64,000 nt of DNA from Magnetospirillum aberrantis SpK (GCF_011022235.1 NZ_JAAIYP010000044.1:155455-219454); one strand, 5' to 3'. Positions 55,205 through 63,953 are shown, counted from the first letter of the stretch. The notes: generated from the letters alone by a model not told the origin. Program-made: numbers and translations.

Positions 55205-56182
55205 ATGACCGCCAGCACCGCCCTGCCTACCAATCCGGCCCGTCTCGTCAACTTTCCGGTGCCGTTCTTCGCCACCGTCATGGGGTTGTCGGGACTGACC
55301 ATCGCCACCCACAAGGTCGAGACGCTTTGGGGGCTGCATGGGGCGGCCACCGTGTTGTTCGCCGTGACCTTGGCGGTGTTCTGCCTGATCGCCGTGCTTT
55401 ACGGTGCCAAGGCGGTGTTGCATCCCGAGGCGGTGCGGGCGGAATGGAACCATCCTGTTCGCATCAGCTTTTTTCCCGCGTCCTCGATCGGTCTGATCCT
55501 GTTGGGCATCGCCGGTTCGTCGGTCAACGCCGACCTTGCCCGCGTGTTGTGGGGCGCGGGTACCGCGCTTCACCTGGTGCTGACCTTGTTGGTCATGCGC
55601 TCCTGGATCGACCACAGCCGCTATGAGGTGGTGCACAGCAATCCGGCCTGGTTCATTCCGGTGGTCGGCAACGTGCTGGTTCCCATCGTCGGCATGCGGT
55701 TCGCGCCCGCCGACGTGTCGTGGTTCTTCTTTTCCATCGGTCTGGTGTTCTGGGTGGTCTTGCTGACCATCGTCATCTACCGTCTGATCTTCCATCCGCC
55801 GCTGCCGGGCAAGATGGTGCCCACCTTGTTCATTCTGTTGGCACCGCCTTCGGTCGCCTTCATTTCGTGGGTGGTGCTGACCGGCGGGGTCGATCCCTTC
55901 GCCCGCATCCTGTATTTCGCGGCGGTGTTCTTCTTTCTGCTGCTGCTGACCCAACTGCCGAAATTCGCCCAGGTGCCGTTCGCCATGTCGTGGTGGGCCT
56001 ATTCCTTCCCGCTGGCGGCCTTCACCATCGCTACCCTGGTCATGGGGGAGCGGGTGCAGAACCCGGTCTACACCATGGCCGGCCAGGGGCTTTACGTTCT
56101 GCTGGTGCTGTTGGTCGGTGGTCTCGTGGCCCGCACGCTGCTTGCTGTGGTCCGTCACGAAATCTGCATCCCCGAGCACTGA
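55205..56182 (+). CDS. SLAC1/TDT-family anion channel or transporter
   Basis: 325 residues with about ten membrane helices; FFATVMGLSGLTIATHK matches the first helix of the TehA/SLAC1 family and WFIPVVGNVLVPIVGMRF a central conserved helix. TehA and SLAC1 members transport anions (C4-dicarboxylates, nitrate, chloride, tellurite). The Fnr-like box upstream and the oxidase genes nearby suggest use at low oxygen. Substrate unknown. Confidence 0.85.
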   Translation: MTASTALPTNPARLVNFPVPFFATVMGLSGLTIATHKVETLWGLHGAATVLFAVTLAVFCLIAVLYGAKAVLHPEAVRAEWNHPVRISFFPASSIGLILLGIAGSSVNADLARVLWGAGTALHLVLTLLVMRSWIDHSRYEVVHSNPAWFIPVVGNVLVPIVGMRFAPADVSWFFFSIGLVFWVVLLTIVIYRLIFHPPLPGKMVPTLFILLAPPSVAFISWVVLTGGVDPFARILYFAAVFFFLLLLTQLPKFAQVPFAMSWWAYSFPLAAFTIATLVMGERVQNPVYTMAGQGLYVLLVLLVGGLVARTLLAVVRHEICIPEH

Positions 56183-56200
56183 GCGGGTGCATATAAAGAA

Positions 56201-56237
56201 GCCGCCGGCCCCTTGAGTGGGACCGGCGGCTTTTTGT
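56201..56237. terminator. Bidirectional terminator between SLAC1 gene and fnr1
   Basis: GCCGCCGG (56201-56208) mirrors CCGGCGGC (56223-56230) with a 14-base loop, followed by TTTTTGTTTTT on the plus strand. The preceding AAAGAA gives a shorter T-run on the minus strand. Sits between convergent genes. Confidence 0.75.
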
Positions 56238-56251
56238 TTTTCAGTGGGGGC

Positions 56252-56956
56252 TCAGCACTCGGCCGAGGCGACGCAGGACAATTGTGCGAGGTCGCAACGA
56301 TAGCGGTTGGCCGACAATTCGGTGATGATGCCGTTGCGCTTGAACTCGGCCACCGTGCGGCTGGCGTGTTCGGTGGTGATGCCCAACATCGAGCCCACAT
56401 CCTCGCGCGAGAACAAGGTCACATGGCCTTCGCCGTCCGCCAGTTGCAGCATCAGCCGTGCCAGACGTTGCGGCGCCTTGCCGGTGGACAATTCGGTCAA
56501 CCAATCGTCGGCCTGACGCAACGCCGCATGCCAGCGTTGCATCAACTGGCTATGCAGGCGCGGCGTCTCACGCGACAGGCGTTCGACCACCTGACGGGGA
56601 ATGCGGCACACCTGGGTAGGGTGGAGCGCGATGGCGGTATGTTCATAGGGCTGGCCCAAGGTCGCTTCGAGCCCGGCGGTGGCGCCATGGCGCAACAGCC
56701 GCACGATACGCTGGGTGCCGTCGGGCAGATACTGCACCAGCTTCACCAGACCCGAGCGGATGGTATAGAGCGTCGCCCCGTCGCCACCCGAACTGTAGAT
56801 GGTGGCGCCCGGTTCAAAGGCGATTTCGTCGATGGGCAGATGGATCAGATTGAAATCCGGTTCGGCCAGGTCGGCGAACAGCACTAGGTCGCGAATGCCG
56901 CAATCTTCGCAATTGGCGGTGCCTTTCCAGGCCGCGTCGATCTGTGTGCGTTTCAT
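56252..56956 (-). CDS. Crp/Fnr-family regulator with partial Fnr cysteine set
   Basis: 234 residues from the ATG at 56956. The N-terminus has CEDC (Cys16, Cys19), and Cys117 sits at the position of the fourth Fnr ligand (HPTQVCRIP). The third ligand of the usual Cys-X2-Cys-X5-Cys run is Val25, so the classic four-Cys cluster is incomplete. Additional Cys at 220, 228 and 234. cNMP fold and the HTH TTEHASRTVAEF, with E-xx-SR that reads TTGAT in Fnr. It diverges from ccoN and is flanked by Fnr-like boxes. Confidence 0.88.
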   Translation of the reverse strand: MKRTQIDAAWKGTANCEDCGIRDLVLFADLAEPDFNLIHLPIDEIAFEPGATIYSSGGDGATLYTIRSGLVKLVQYLPDGTQRIVRLLRHGATAGLEATLGQPYEHTAIALHPTQVCRIPRQVVERLSRETPRLHSQLMQRWHAALRQADDWLTELSTGKAPQRLARLMLQLADGEGHVTLFSREDVGSMLGITTEHASRTVAEFKRNGIITELSANRYRCDLAQLSCVASAEC

Positions 56957-57046
56957 CGTTCCAATCCACAAACCCGATGCGAGTGTCTATCAGTGGCGGC
57001 GACCGAAGTCCAGGTGCCGCGCCATGTTGCTCAAACTTTCGGAAAA

Positions 57047-57060
57047 ATGACAATTCTCAA
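57047..57060 (+). promoter_or_regulatory. Fnr-like box in the ccoN promoter region
   Basis: ATGAC-AATT-CTCAA matches 7 of 10 positions of TTGAT-N4-ATCAA. Centre 57053.5; a CATTTT-type -10 around 57083-57088 would fit class II spacing. Either divergent gene (fnr1 or ccoN) could use it. Confidence 0.4.
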
Positions 57061-57225
57061 TTCGGCATAAGGTGTGGATGGACATTTTGCAATGAGTGGA
57101 ATCCTTTCGCCCCCTAGGCTGGCAGCGCGCTCGTTCCCTTCCTTGGAACGAGAGCACGGCCGCCGTCCGGATCGGGGGAGACTGGTCACGGGCGGTCGGC
57201 GCGACACCTTAAAAGGAGTTCGTGC

Positions 57226-58704
57226 ATGTCCGCTGCAACCGCTGCTGTCGGGACCCAGGGGGACGCGACGCCGTATTATGACGGCGTTGTAAAGAATTTC
57301 GTCCTGGCATCCGTCTTTTGGGGGATTGTGGGCTTCCTGGCGGGCGATTTCATCGCCTGGCAGCTCGCCTTCCCGGCCCTCAACCTTGACCTGGAATGGA
57401 CCACCTTCGGGCGTGTCCGTCCGGTTCACACCAACGCCGTCATCTTCGCCTTTGGCGGCAACGCGCTGATCGGCACCTCGTTCTACGTGGTCCAGCGCAC
57501 CTGCCGCGCGTCGCTGTTCGGCGGCGCCGGTTTCGGCAACTTCATCTTCTGGACCTTCCAGTCGCTGATCGTCCTGGCCGCGTCGTCCTATGTGCTGGGC
57601 GGCTCGCAGGGGCGTGAGTACGCCGAGTTGGAATGGTGGCTCGACATCTACCTGACGGTGATCTGGGTGTGCTACCTGATCGCCTTCGCCGGTACGATCA
57701 TGCGCCGCAAGGAACCCCACATCTATGTGGCCAACTGGTTCTATCTGGCCTTCATCCTGACCATCGCCATGCTGCACCTGGGCAACAACCTGGCGCTGCC
57801 GGTGGTGTTCTTCGGCGGTGAATCCTGGTGGAAGTCCTATTCGCTGTATGCTGGCGTCCAGGACGCCATGACCCAGTGGTGGTACGGCCATAACGCGGTG
57901 GGCTTCTTCCTGACCGCCGGCTTCCTGGCCATGATGTACTATTTCGTGCCCAAGCGGGCCGAGCGTCCGGTCTATTCCTACCGTCTGTCGATCGTGCACT
58001 TCTGGGCACTGATCTTCCTGTACATCTGGGCCGGTCCGCACCACCTGCACTACACCGCCTTGCCGGATTGGGCGCAGACCCTGGGCATGACCTTCTCGGT
58101 GATGCTGTGGATGCCGTCCTGGGGTGGCATGATCAACGGCCTGATGACGCTCTCGGGCGCCTGGGACAAGCTCCGCACCGACCCGGTGATGCGCTTCCTG
58201 GTCTCCTCGGTGGCGTTCTACGGCATGTCGACCTTCGAAGGTCCGATGATGTCGATCAAGGCGGTGAACTCGCTGTCGCACTACACCGACTGGACCGTCG
58301 GCCACGTGCACTCGGGCGCCTTGGGCTGGGTGGCTTTCGTCACCTTCGGTTCGTTCTACTATCTGATCCCCAAGCTGTGGGGCCGTCGCGAGCTCTATTC
58401 GCTCAAGCTGGTGGGCCTGCATTTCTGGGTCTCCACCGTGGGCGTGGTGCTCTACATCACCGCCATGTGGATCTCGGGCATCATGCAGGGTCTGATGTGG
58501 CGCGCCTATGACAGCCTGGGCTTCCTCCAATACTCGTTCATCGAGACGGTCGAGGCCATGCACCCCTATTACATCATCCGTGCCGTGGGCGGTCTGCTGT
58601 TCGTCCTGGGTGGGCTGATTATGGTCTACAACATGATCCGCACCATCCGGGGCGACGTTGCCGCCGGCGAAGCGCAGCCGATGGCTGCCGCGGCTCGTGG
58701 CTAA
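57226..58704 (+). CDS. ccoN: Cytochrome cbb3 oxidase subunit I
   Basis: 492 residues, about twelve membrane helices. Hallmarks: [23 protein letters not shown] (His ligand), [34 protein letters not shown] (CuB histidines) and [17 protein letters not shown]. It is the catalytic subunit with heme b, heme b3 and CuB, reducing oxygen with high affinity. AAGGAG upstream of the ATG at 57226. Start of ccoNOQP. Confidence 0.97.
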   Translation: MSAATAAVGTQGDATPYYDGVVKNFVLASVFWGIVGFLAGDFIAWQLAFPALNLDLEWTTFGRVRPVHTNAVIFAFGGNALIGTSFYVVQRTCRASLFGGAGFGNFIFWTFQSLIVLAASSYVLGGSQGREYAELEWWLDIYLTVIWVCYLIAFAGTIMRRKEPHIYVANWFYLAFILTIAMLHLGNNLALPVVFFGGESWWKSYSLYAGVQDAMTQWWYGHNAVGFFLTAGFLAMMYYFVPKRAERPVYSYRLSIVHFWALIFLYIWAGPHHLHYTALPDWAQTLGMTFSVMLWMPSWGGMINGLMTLSGAWDKLRTDPVMRFLVSSVAFYGMSTFEGPMMSIKAVNSLSHYTDWTVGHVHSGALGWVAFVTFGSFYYLIPKLWGRRELYSLKLVGLHFWVSTVGVVLYITAMWISGIMQGLMWRAYDSLGFLQYSFIETVEAMHPYYIIRAVGGLLFVLGGLIMVYNMIRTIRGDVAAGEAQPMAAAARG

Positions 58705-58714
58705 GGGGGGAACC

Positions 58715-59443
58715 ATGTCCGTTTTCAAGCAACACCAGAAACTCGAGACCAACGTCTTCCTGTTGGCGGTTGGCATCCTGCTGACCGTCATCACCGGCGG
58801 CCTGGTCGAGATCGTGCCGTTGTTCACCATCGAGAGCACCATCGAGAAGGTGGACGGCGTGCGTCCCTACAGCCCGCTGGAGCAGGCCGGGCGCAACATC
58901 TACGTCCGCGAAGGCTGCTATCTGTGCCACAGCCAGATGGTTCGTCCCTTCAAGGACGAGGTCGAGCGTTACGGCCATTACAGCCTGGCGGCGGAATCCA
59001 AGTACGACCACCCCTTCCAGTGGGGTTCCAAGCGTACTGGCCCGGATCTGGCCCGCGTCGGTGGCAAGTACACCAACGACTGGCACGTCCGTCACCTGAT
59101 CAATCCGCGTGACGTGGTTCCCGAATCCGTCATGCCGGGTTACCCCCATCTCAAGCACAAGCTGGTGTTCAACGACGTCGAGGCGCATCTCAAGACCCTG
59201 CGCGGCGTGGGTGTTCCCTACACCGACGAGCAGATCAAGAGCGCCAAGGCCGACCTGGCCGCACAGGCCGGTGTTGACGCCACCGCCAGCTCGGATTTCG
59301 CCCGTCGTTATCCGAAGGCGCCGATGGGCGATTTCGACAACAACCCCGAAGTAACCGAGATGGACGCCCTGGTGGCGTACCTCCAGGTTCTCGGCACCTT
59401 CGTCGACTTCACCACGGTGAAGCCGGAGAAGGTGGCCCGTTAA
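58715..59443 (+). CDS. ccoO: Cytochrome cbb3 oxidase subunit II
   Basis: 242 residues from the ATG at 58715 (GGGGGG upstream). A single N-terminal membrane helix anchors a monoheme cytochrome c with CYLCH (in [16 protein letters not shown]) and an axial Met in [11 protein letters not shown]. Donates electrons to CcoN. Gap to ccoN 10 bases. Confidence 0.96.
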   Translation: MSVFKQHQKLETNVFLLAVGILLTVITGGLVEIVPLFTIESTIEKVDGVRPYSPLEQAGRNIYVREGCYLCHSQMVRPFKDEVERYGHYSLAAESKYDHPFQWGSKRTGPDLARVGGKYTNDWHVRHLINPRDVVPESVMPGYPHLKHKLVFNDVEAHLKTLRGVGVPYTDEQIKSAKADLAAQAGVDATASSDFARRYPKAPMGDFDNNPEVTEMDALVAYLQVLGTFVDFTTVKPEKVAR

Positions 59444-59453
59444 GGGGGCGGCG

Positions 59454-59615
59454 GTGTTCGCCGATTTCGTCCAACACGTTCTGCGCCCCTTCTGGGGGGT
59501 GTGGATGATGGTTCTGTTCCTCGGGATCGTCTTCTGGGCGTTCCGGCCCAAAAACAAGGGCCGGTTCGAATCCTACGGAGACATCCCGTTCAGGGACGAC
59601 GACAAGGAGCGCTGA
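59454..59615 (+). CDS. ccoQ: Cytochrome cbb3 oxidase small subunit
   Basis: 53 residues from a GTG at 59454: one membrane helix (VWMMVLFLGIVFWAF) and the CcoQ/FixQ end FRPKNKGRFESYGDIPF. Very short, so it is easily missed by gene callers. It stabilises the complex. Lies 10 bases after ccoO and one base before ccoP. Confidence 0.9.
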   Translation: MFADFVQHVLRPFWGVWMMVLFLGIVFWAFRPKNKGRFESYGDIPFRDDDKER

Positions 59616-59616
59616 G

Positions 59617-60492
59617 ATGGCTTCCATGGAAAAGGACTCGGTGTCCGGTCAGTACACGACCGGTCACGAGTGGGACGGCATCCGGGAGTTGAATACCCCG
59701 TTGCCGAAATGGTGGGTGTACGTGTTCTGGGCCTGTGTCATCTGGTCGGCGGCGTACATGATCGCCATGCCGGCCTGGCCCGGGATCACCGATTACACGC
59801 GGGGTGTGTTGAACTACTCCTCGCGTAACGAACTGCAAAGCGACATCAAGGCGCAGAAGCAGGCTCGTTCCAAGTTCGAGGCCAAGATCGCCGCCATTTC
59901 GGTGGACGACGTGGTCAAGGACAAGGACCTGCGCAACTTCGCCATGACCGGTGGCAAGGTGCTGTTCAACGACAATTGCGCGCCGTGCCATGGCACCGGC
60001 GGCGTCGGTGCTCCCGGCGCCTACCCGAACCTGGCCGACGACGAATGGATCTGGGGCGGCGAGTTGGCCGACCTCAAGCAGACCATTTCGTTCGGCGTCC
60101 GCAACACCAACGAGAACTCGCGCCAGAGCGAGATGCCCAAGTTCGGTGCCGACGGTCTGTTGACCGCCGAGCAGATCAACCAGGTCGCCGACTATGTCGT
60201 CGCCCTGTCGAGCAAGGGTTCGACCGCTGGCCTGCCCGGCGAGGCGATCTTCGCCGAGCAGTGCGTCGTCTGCCACCAGGACGGCGGCGTGGGCTCGAAG
60301 GATGTCGGCTCGCCGGCCCTGAACAACAACATCTGGTTGTTCAAGGGCAGCAAGGAGCAGGTGAAGCAACTGGTGATCAATCAGGTCACCAACCCGCAAC
60401 ACGGCTCCATGCCGGCGTGGTCCGAGCGTCTCGACGAGACCTCGATCAAGATGCTGACCGTCTACGTCCACTCGCTGGGCGGCGGTAAGTAA
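59617..60492 (+). CDS. ccoP: Cytochrome cbb3 oxidase subunit III
   Basis: 291 residues, diheme cytochrome c. One N-terminal membrane helix (WWVYVFWACVIWSAAYM), then CAPCHG and CVVCHQ heme motifs with axial Met in SEMPKFG and SMPAWS. Receives electrons from the bc1 complex or soluble cytochrome c. Start ATG 59617 follows ccoQ by one base. Confidence 0.96.
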   Translation: MASMEKDSVSGQYTTGHEWDGIRELNTPLPKWWVYVFWACVIWSAAYMIAMPAWPGITDYTRGVLNYSSRNELQSDIKAQKQARSKFEAKIAAISVDDVVKDKDLRNFAMTGGKVLFNDNCAPCHGTGGVGAPGAYPNLADDEWIWGGELADLKQTISFGVRNTNENSRQSEMPKFGADGLLTAEQINQVADYVVALSSKGSTAGLPGEAIFAEQCVVCHQDGGVGSKDVGSPALNNNIWLFKGSKEQVKQLVINQVTNPQHGSMPAWSERLDETSIKMLTVYVHSLGGGK

Positions 60493-60498
60493 GTGCCA

Positions 60499-60531
60499 GC
60501 CGGGGCCGGCTTGCCGGCCCCGGCTTTTTTC
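60499..60531 (+). terminator. Strong rho-independent terminator of ccoNOQP
   Basis: GCCGGGGCCGG and CCGGCCCCGGC pair with a CTTG loop and are followed by TTTTTT, just after the ccoP stop. Confidence 0.9.
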
Positions 60532-60553
60532 TTTTCCGCCAGGAGGGAACGCC

Positions 60554-61219
60554 ATGCTGGCTCTGCTCGACATCTGTCATGCGACCGCTTCGGCCCGTGG
60601 TCGGCTGTGTGCCTGCCTGGAGCCGCACTCGCTGGGACGGTTGCGGGCCGTGGCCGGGGATGCCCGTCTGGTGGCCGGAGAGGTCCTGTTCGGTCAGGGC
60701 GCGCCGGCGGACGCGGTCTATGGATTGCGCCAAGGCGCGGTGATGTTGGCCACCCGCATGCCCGATGGCCGGCGTCAGGTTCTGTCTTTCCTGTTTCCCG
60801 GTGACACTTTCGGTTTCTCCGCCGACGACAGCCATGGTTGTTCGGCGATCACGCTCAGGCGTTCCAGCTTCTGCCGCATTCCGCTTTCGGCGCTGGAGGA
60901 GGATGGGGAACTGGCGGTGCGTATGCACGCCATCGCCCAGGCCCGCATGGCGGACACTTTCGAACACATGGTGCGGTTGGGACGGATGACCGCCGGCGAG
61001 CGGGTTTCCGATTTCCTGTTCTGGCTGTGGCGGCGTCTGGACCAGCCGGCCGAGATGGCTCTGCCCATGCGGCTGCTGGATATTGCCGACCACCTGGGCT
61101 TGCGCCTGGAAACGGTCAGCCGGCGCATGGCGGCGTTACGCCGTGCCGGTATCCTTGGTCCGTTGTCGACGGACGGCGTTCTTCCGGTTCTTGACGGCCC
61201 CGCGCTGCGTCAGCGCTGA
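60554..61219 (+). CDS. Crp/Fnr-family regulator
   Basis: 221 residues, RBS AGGAGGG. cNMP-binding-type barrel (LFGQGAPADAVYGLRQGAVML, FPGDTFGFSADDS), then an HTH LLDIADHLGLRLETVSRRMAALRRAG with E-xx-SR. Cys at 8, 19, 21 and 107; the spacing differs from Fnr. It has no promoter of its own in the 30 bases after the ccoP terminator, so it may rely on read-through from the oxidase operon. FixK-like role is possible. Confidence 0.88.
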   Translation: MLALLDICHATASARGRLCACLEPHSLGRLRAVAGDARLVAGEVLFGQGAPADAVYGLRQGAVMLATRMPDGRRQVLSFLFPGDTFGFSADDSHGCSAITLRRSSFCRIPLSALEEDGELAVRMHAIAQARMADTFEHMVRLGRMTAGERVSDFLFWLWRRLDQPAEMALPMRLLDIADHLGLRLETVSRRMAALRRAGILGPLSTDGVLPVLDGPALRQR

Positions 61220-61234
61220 AATCCAAAATTCTTT

Positions 61235-61615
61235 TCAGGGTTCCGTACGGCTGCGCTGTTCCTCGCGCCGCAGCCAACGGCTGGGTGTGCCGCGCAGGCT
61301 GTCGCGCAGGGCGTCCAGCGCCAGGGCGATGGGCTGGCCGGCGAACTGGCGCATGGGGGCGATGCGTCGCGTCGCCAGACCGTGTTCGCCATCGGGGCCG
61401 ACGTCGGCGACAAAGACCAGGGAACAGCCCGTCAGGGCCTCGAAACGGGCCTCAAGCTTGCCGTGGTCGCCGTCCTGGTTCAGGCCGGAATGGAACGACG
61501 TGGTGCGCAAATGGCGGTAGCCTTCGGCCGAGACGTCGTAGACCATCAGATGACGGGCCCAACCAAGATGGGCGTCGACCCGTGCCATGTCCTGTGTGGC
61601 GATGGCGACGCGCAT
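61235..61615 (-). CDS. NifX-like (FeMo-cofactor-binding fold) protein
   Basis: 126 residues. MRVAIATQDMARVDAHLGWARHLMVYDV is the N-terminus of the dinitrogenase iron-molybdenum cofactor fold (PF02579 family), and the Cys-containing TGCSLVFVADVGPDGEHGL is typical. Nitrogenase genes are not in the window, so it could be a NifX/NafY/NifB-tail relative or a metal chaperone. It lies downstream of modA on the same strand, with a hairpin between them. Confidence 0.8.
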   Translation of the reverse strand: MRVAIATQDMARVDAHLGWARHLMVYDVSAEGYRHLRTTSFHSGLNQDGDHGKLEARFEALTGCSLVFVADVGPDGEHGLATRRIAPMRQFAGQPIALALDALRDSLRGTPSRWLRREEQRSRTEP

Positions 61616-61636
61616 GTCTGCCTCCGTGAAGGGGGT

Positions 61637-61663
61637 GCCCGGCCCCGGTCGAAGGGGCCGGGC
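61637..61663 (-). terminator. Hairpin between modA and the NifX-like gene
   Basis: GCCCGGCCCC (61637-61646) mirrors GGGGCCGGGC (61654-61663) with a seven-base loop. No T-run on either strand, so it may attenuate or stabilise and not fully terminate. Confidence 0.4.
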
Positions 61664-61669
61664 GCCCGG

Positions 61670-62434
61670 TCAGTTCACCTTGAAACCGTACTTGGCGAAG
61701 ATGCCCTTGGCGCCGTCGGTGCGCACGAATTCCAGGAATGCCTTGGCGGCGGGAGTTTCGTGTCCGGCGATCAGACCGAAGGGATAGGTGATGGGATCGT
61801 GCATGGAGCCGGGGAAGGTGCCGACCGTCTTGACCTTCTTGGAAATGGCGGCGTCGGTGCCGTAAACCACGCCGAACGGCACTTCACCGCGTTCGACCAG
61901 GGCCAGCGCCGCGCGCACCGATTCGGTACCGGCGATCTTGCCCTGAACCGCTGGCCACTGGCCCGAGCGTTCCATGGCCTGCTTGAAATAGCGGCCGACC
62001 GGCACGCTGTCGGGGTTGCCGGTGGCGATGCGCTCGGAACCGGCCAGGGCGGCGATGTCGGTCTTGGCGTCCAGTTCGATCTTTTCCACCTTGGTATCCA
62101 GCGGCGCGATCAGCACCAGCGTGTTGCCCAACAGATTGAAGCGGGTGTCGGGATTGATCAGCTTGGCCTTGGTCAGGTAATCCATCCACTTGAGGTCGGC
62201 CGAGGCGAAGACGTCCGCCGGGCTGCCCTGTTCGACCTGCTTGGCCAGCGCGGAAGAGGCGGCGTAGGACGGCTTGACGGTGTGGCCGGTCTTGGCCGTG
62301 AACGATTCGCTGACTTCGTTAAGCGCGTTGGTCAGCGAGGCCGCGGCGAAGACGATGACTTCGTCCGCCCGCGCGGCGGTGGCCGACAGGCCGAGAGCGA
62401 GAGCGGCAAAGGCTCCGAGAAAACGCTTCAACAT
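61670..62434 (-). CDS. modA: Molybdate-binding protein ModA
   Basis: 254 residues from the ATG at 62434. Signal peptide ending ARA, then VIVFAAASLTNALNEVSESF, the ModA N-terminus, PSYAASSALAKQVEQGSPADVFASAD (substrate Ser/Ala contacts) and FGVVYGTDAAISKKV. It binds periplasmic molybdate. modB and modC are not found nearby in the window, which is unusual. A ModE-type palindrome is in front of it. Confidence 0.94.
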   Translation of the reverse strand: MLKRFLGAFAALALGLSATAARADEVIVFAAASLTNALNEVSESFTAKTGHTVKPSYAASSALAKQVEQGSPADVFASADLKWMDYLTKAKLINPDTRFNLLGNTLVLIAPLDTKVEKIELDAKTDIAALAGSERIATGNPDSVPVGRYFKQAMERSGQWPAVQGKIAGTESVRAALALVERGEVPFGVVYGTDAAISKKVKTVGTFPGSMHDPITYPFGLIAGHETPAAKAFLEFVRTDGAKGIFAKYGFKVN

Positions 62435-62478
62435 GCGAACTACTCCGCTGGTGATTGGAAGGCGGCGCGATCCCTTAG

Positions 62479-62503
62479 CGTTATATATTTTTACGACATA
62501 ACG
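62479..62503 (-). promoter_or_regulatory. ModE-type box upstream of modA
   Basis: CGTTATATA-N7-GACATAACG, 25 bases, 45 bases from the modA start. The arrangement CGTTATAT...ACATAACG resembles the E. coli modA operator. It shares the 9-7-9 layout with the box at 63102-63126. ModE with molybdate bound would repress modA. Confidence 0.75.
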
Positions 62504-62724
62504 CAAGGCTCTGGCATCACTGAATGCACAAAAAGCAACCGCCTTGGCGGCATGGCTAAAAACTGTGCCGTTGGGGTTGTATCGTGGAAAAGAACGCGGA
62601 CCGCATGGGGCGTCGCATTCATCAAAAAAAATATGATCGGATTATGCTCATCATATGCCGGCGTTATTCCGCGTGATGTGTACTTTGTATTAAGTATTTA
62701 AGTTTTTAACTTGTTCGCTATTTT

Positions 62725-62749
62725 CAGTATGGTACATTGTTATATAACG
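62725..62749 (+). promoter_or_regulatory. Weak ModE-type box upstream of mop
   Basis: One good half site, TATATAACG (62741-62749), with a poor partner half CAGTATGGT at 62725. It keeps the 9-7-9 spacing. Possible activation site for mop. Confidence 0.4.
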
Positions 62750-62859
62750 TTTGTTTGCGTTGTGTGTTGTGGCGTGATATTGACTGTTTGTGTTCGCGGG
62801 TTAATTATTCAAGACGTAAACGGGCCCGCGCCCCTTTCATTTCGACGATGGAGACAGCA

Positions 62860-63063
62860 ATGAAGCTCAGTGCCCGCAATGCCCTCAAGGGCAAGGTTCT
62901 GGAAATCACCAAGGGTCAGGTCGTGGCCAAGGTGAAGGTCGACGTGGGCGGCCAGAGCATCACCTCTCTGGTGTCGGTGGATGCCATCGAAGATCTGGAT
63001 CTCAAGGTCGGCGACGAGGTTTCGGCCATCGTCAAGTCGACCGAGGTCATGATCGCCAAGTAA
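62860..63063 (+). CDS. mop: Molbindin (Mop) protein
   Basis: 67 residues from the ATG at 62860, with GGAGA at 62850-62854. Matches the TOBE/Mop domain: MKLSARNALKGKVLEITKG, VKVDVGGQSITSLVSVDAI, LDLKVGDEVSAIVKSTEVMIAK. Small Mop proteins bind molybdate as oligomers and buffer it inside the cell. A longer upstream frame is not supported. Confidence 0.93.
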   Translation: MKLSARNALKGKVLEITKGQVVAKVKVDVGGQSITSLVSVDAIEDLDLKVGDEVSAIVKSTEVMIAK

Positions 63064-63092
63064 GCTCGACAGTCCTTGCTTGCTGACAGGGG

Positions 63093-63135
63093 CACCCGCA
63101 TCGTCATATAACAAAACTATATGACGATGCGGGTG
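63093..63135. promoter_or_regulatory. 18-bp-arm palindrome with ModE-type core at the modE start
   Basis: Arms 63093-63110 and 63118-63135 match perfectly, with a seven-base ACAAAAC loop. The inner 25 bases are CGTCATATA-N7-TATATGACG (63102-63126), the same 9-7-9 pattern as the modA box. The right arm ends five bases before the ATG at 63141 and contains the GCGGGTG that would serve as ribosome binding site, so it could act as a DNA operator and, in RNA, as a translation-blocking stem. Confidence 0.75.
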
Positions 63136-63140
63136 TTGCC

Positions 63141-63935
63141 ATGTCCGATATAAAGATCGATGCCATGCTGGCTTTGCGGCGCGAGGGGCGGCCCTTGGTC
63201 GGCCGCGACCGCATAGACCTGCTTGAGGCGGTTGCCGCGCATGGCAGTATCACCAAGGCCGCCAAGGCGGTCGGCCTCAGCTATAAAGGGGCGTGGGATG
63301 CGTTGAATGCGGTCAACAACCTGTTGCCGCGCCCGGCGATCGCCAGCCAGACCGGTGGCCGCCATGGTGGCGGCGCCACCTTGACCGAAGATGGCCGCGC
63401 CTTGATCGCGGCCTTTCGTTTGCTGGAGGACCGTCTCGGCCGTGTCGCTTCGGCCCTGGGGGGCGGAAACGGCACCGTCGATCCCCTGTCCCTGTTGTGG
63501 AGCCTGGGGATGAAGACCAGCGCCCGCAATGCCTTCCGCTGTGTGGTGGACGAAGTGCGCTCGGGCTCCATCAACGCCGAGGTGATCATGCGCCTGTCAT
63601 CCAGCGCGACCTTGACGGCGGTGATAACGGGGGAGAGCGTGCGCGACCTTGGCGTTGCCGCCGGTCGCGAGGTGATGGCCCTGGTCAAGTCGTCATTCGT
63701 GATGTTGGCCCCCGCCGGGCAGAAACTGGCGATCTCGGCCCGCAACCGCATCCAGGGGACGGTCAGTCGGCGTGAAGACGGGCCGGTCAGTTCCGAATTC
63801 ACCCTGGATATCGGCGACGGCAAAAGCATCACCGCGGTGGTCACGCGCGACGCTGCGGACGAATTGGCCCTTAACCCCGGTGACGAGGCGGTGGCGCTGT
63901 TCAAGGCGTCCCACGTCATCCTGGCCGTGGACTGA
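63141..63935 (+). CDS. modE: Molybdate-dependent regulator ModE
   Basis: 264 residues. N-terminal winged helix (GRDRIDLLEAVAAHGSITKAAKAVGLSYKGAWDALNAVNNL, with NNLLPRP and GGRHGGGATLTEDGRAL) and two Mop/TOBE repeats: about 125-195 (KTSARNAFRCVVDEVRSG, LVKSSFVMLAP) and 198-264 (LAISARNRIQGTVSRRED, ALFKASHVILAVD). This is the full two-domain ModE. With molybdate it represses transport genes. Starts 77 bases after mop; its own operator-like palindrome is directly upstream. Confidence 0.94.
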   Translation: MSDIKIDAMLALRREGRPLVGRDRIDLLEAVAAHGSITKAAKAVGLSYKGAWDALNAVNNLLPRPAIASQTGGRHGGGATLTEDGRALIAAFRLLEDRLGRVASALGGGNGTVDPLSLLWSLGMKTSARNAFRCVVDEVRSGSINAEVIMRLSSSATLTAVITGESVRDLGVAAGREVMALVKSSFVMLAPAGQKLAISARNRIQGTVSRREDGPVSSEFTLDIGDGKSITAVVTRDAADELALNPGDEAVALFKASHVILAVD

Positions 63936-63953
63936 ACTGACATCAAAAAGAAG

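Larger units (their letters stand above)
62435..62859. other. AT-rich divergent region between modA and mop
   Basis: 425 bases with no supported gene. The first part contains the ModE-like palindrome of modA. The right part, before mop, is strongly AT-rich and has a second ModE-like half palindrome. Confidence 0.6.
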
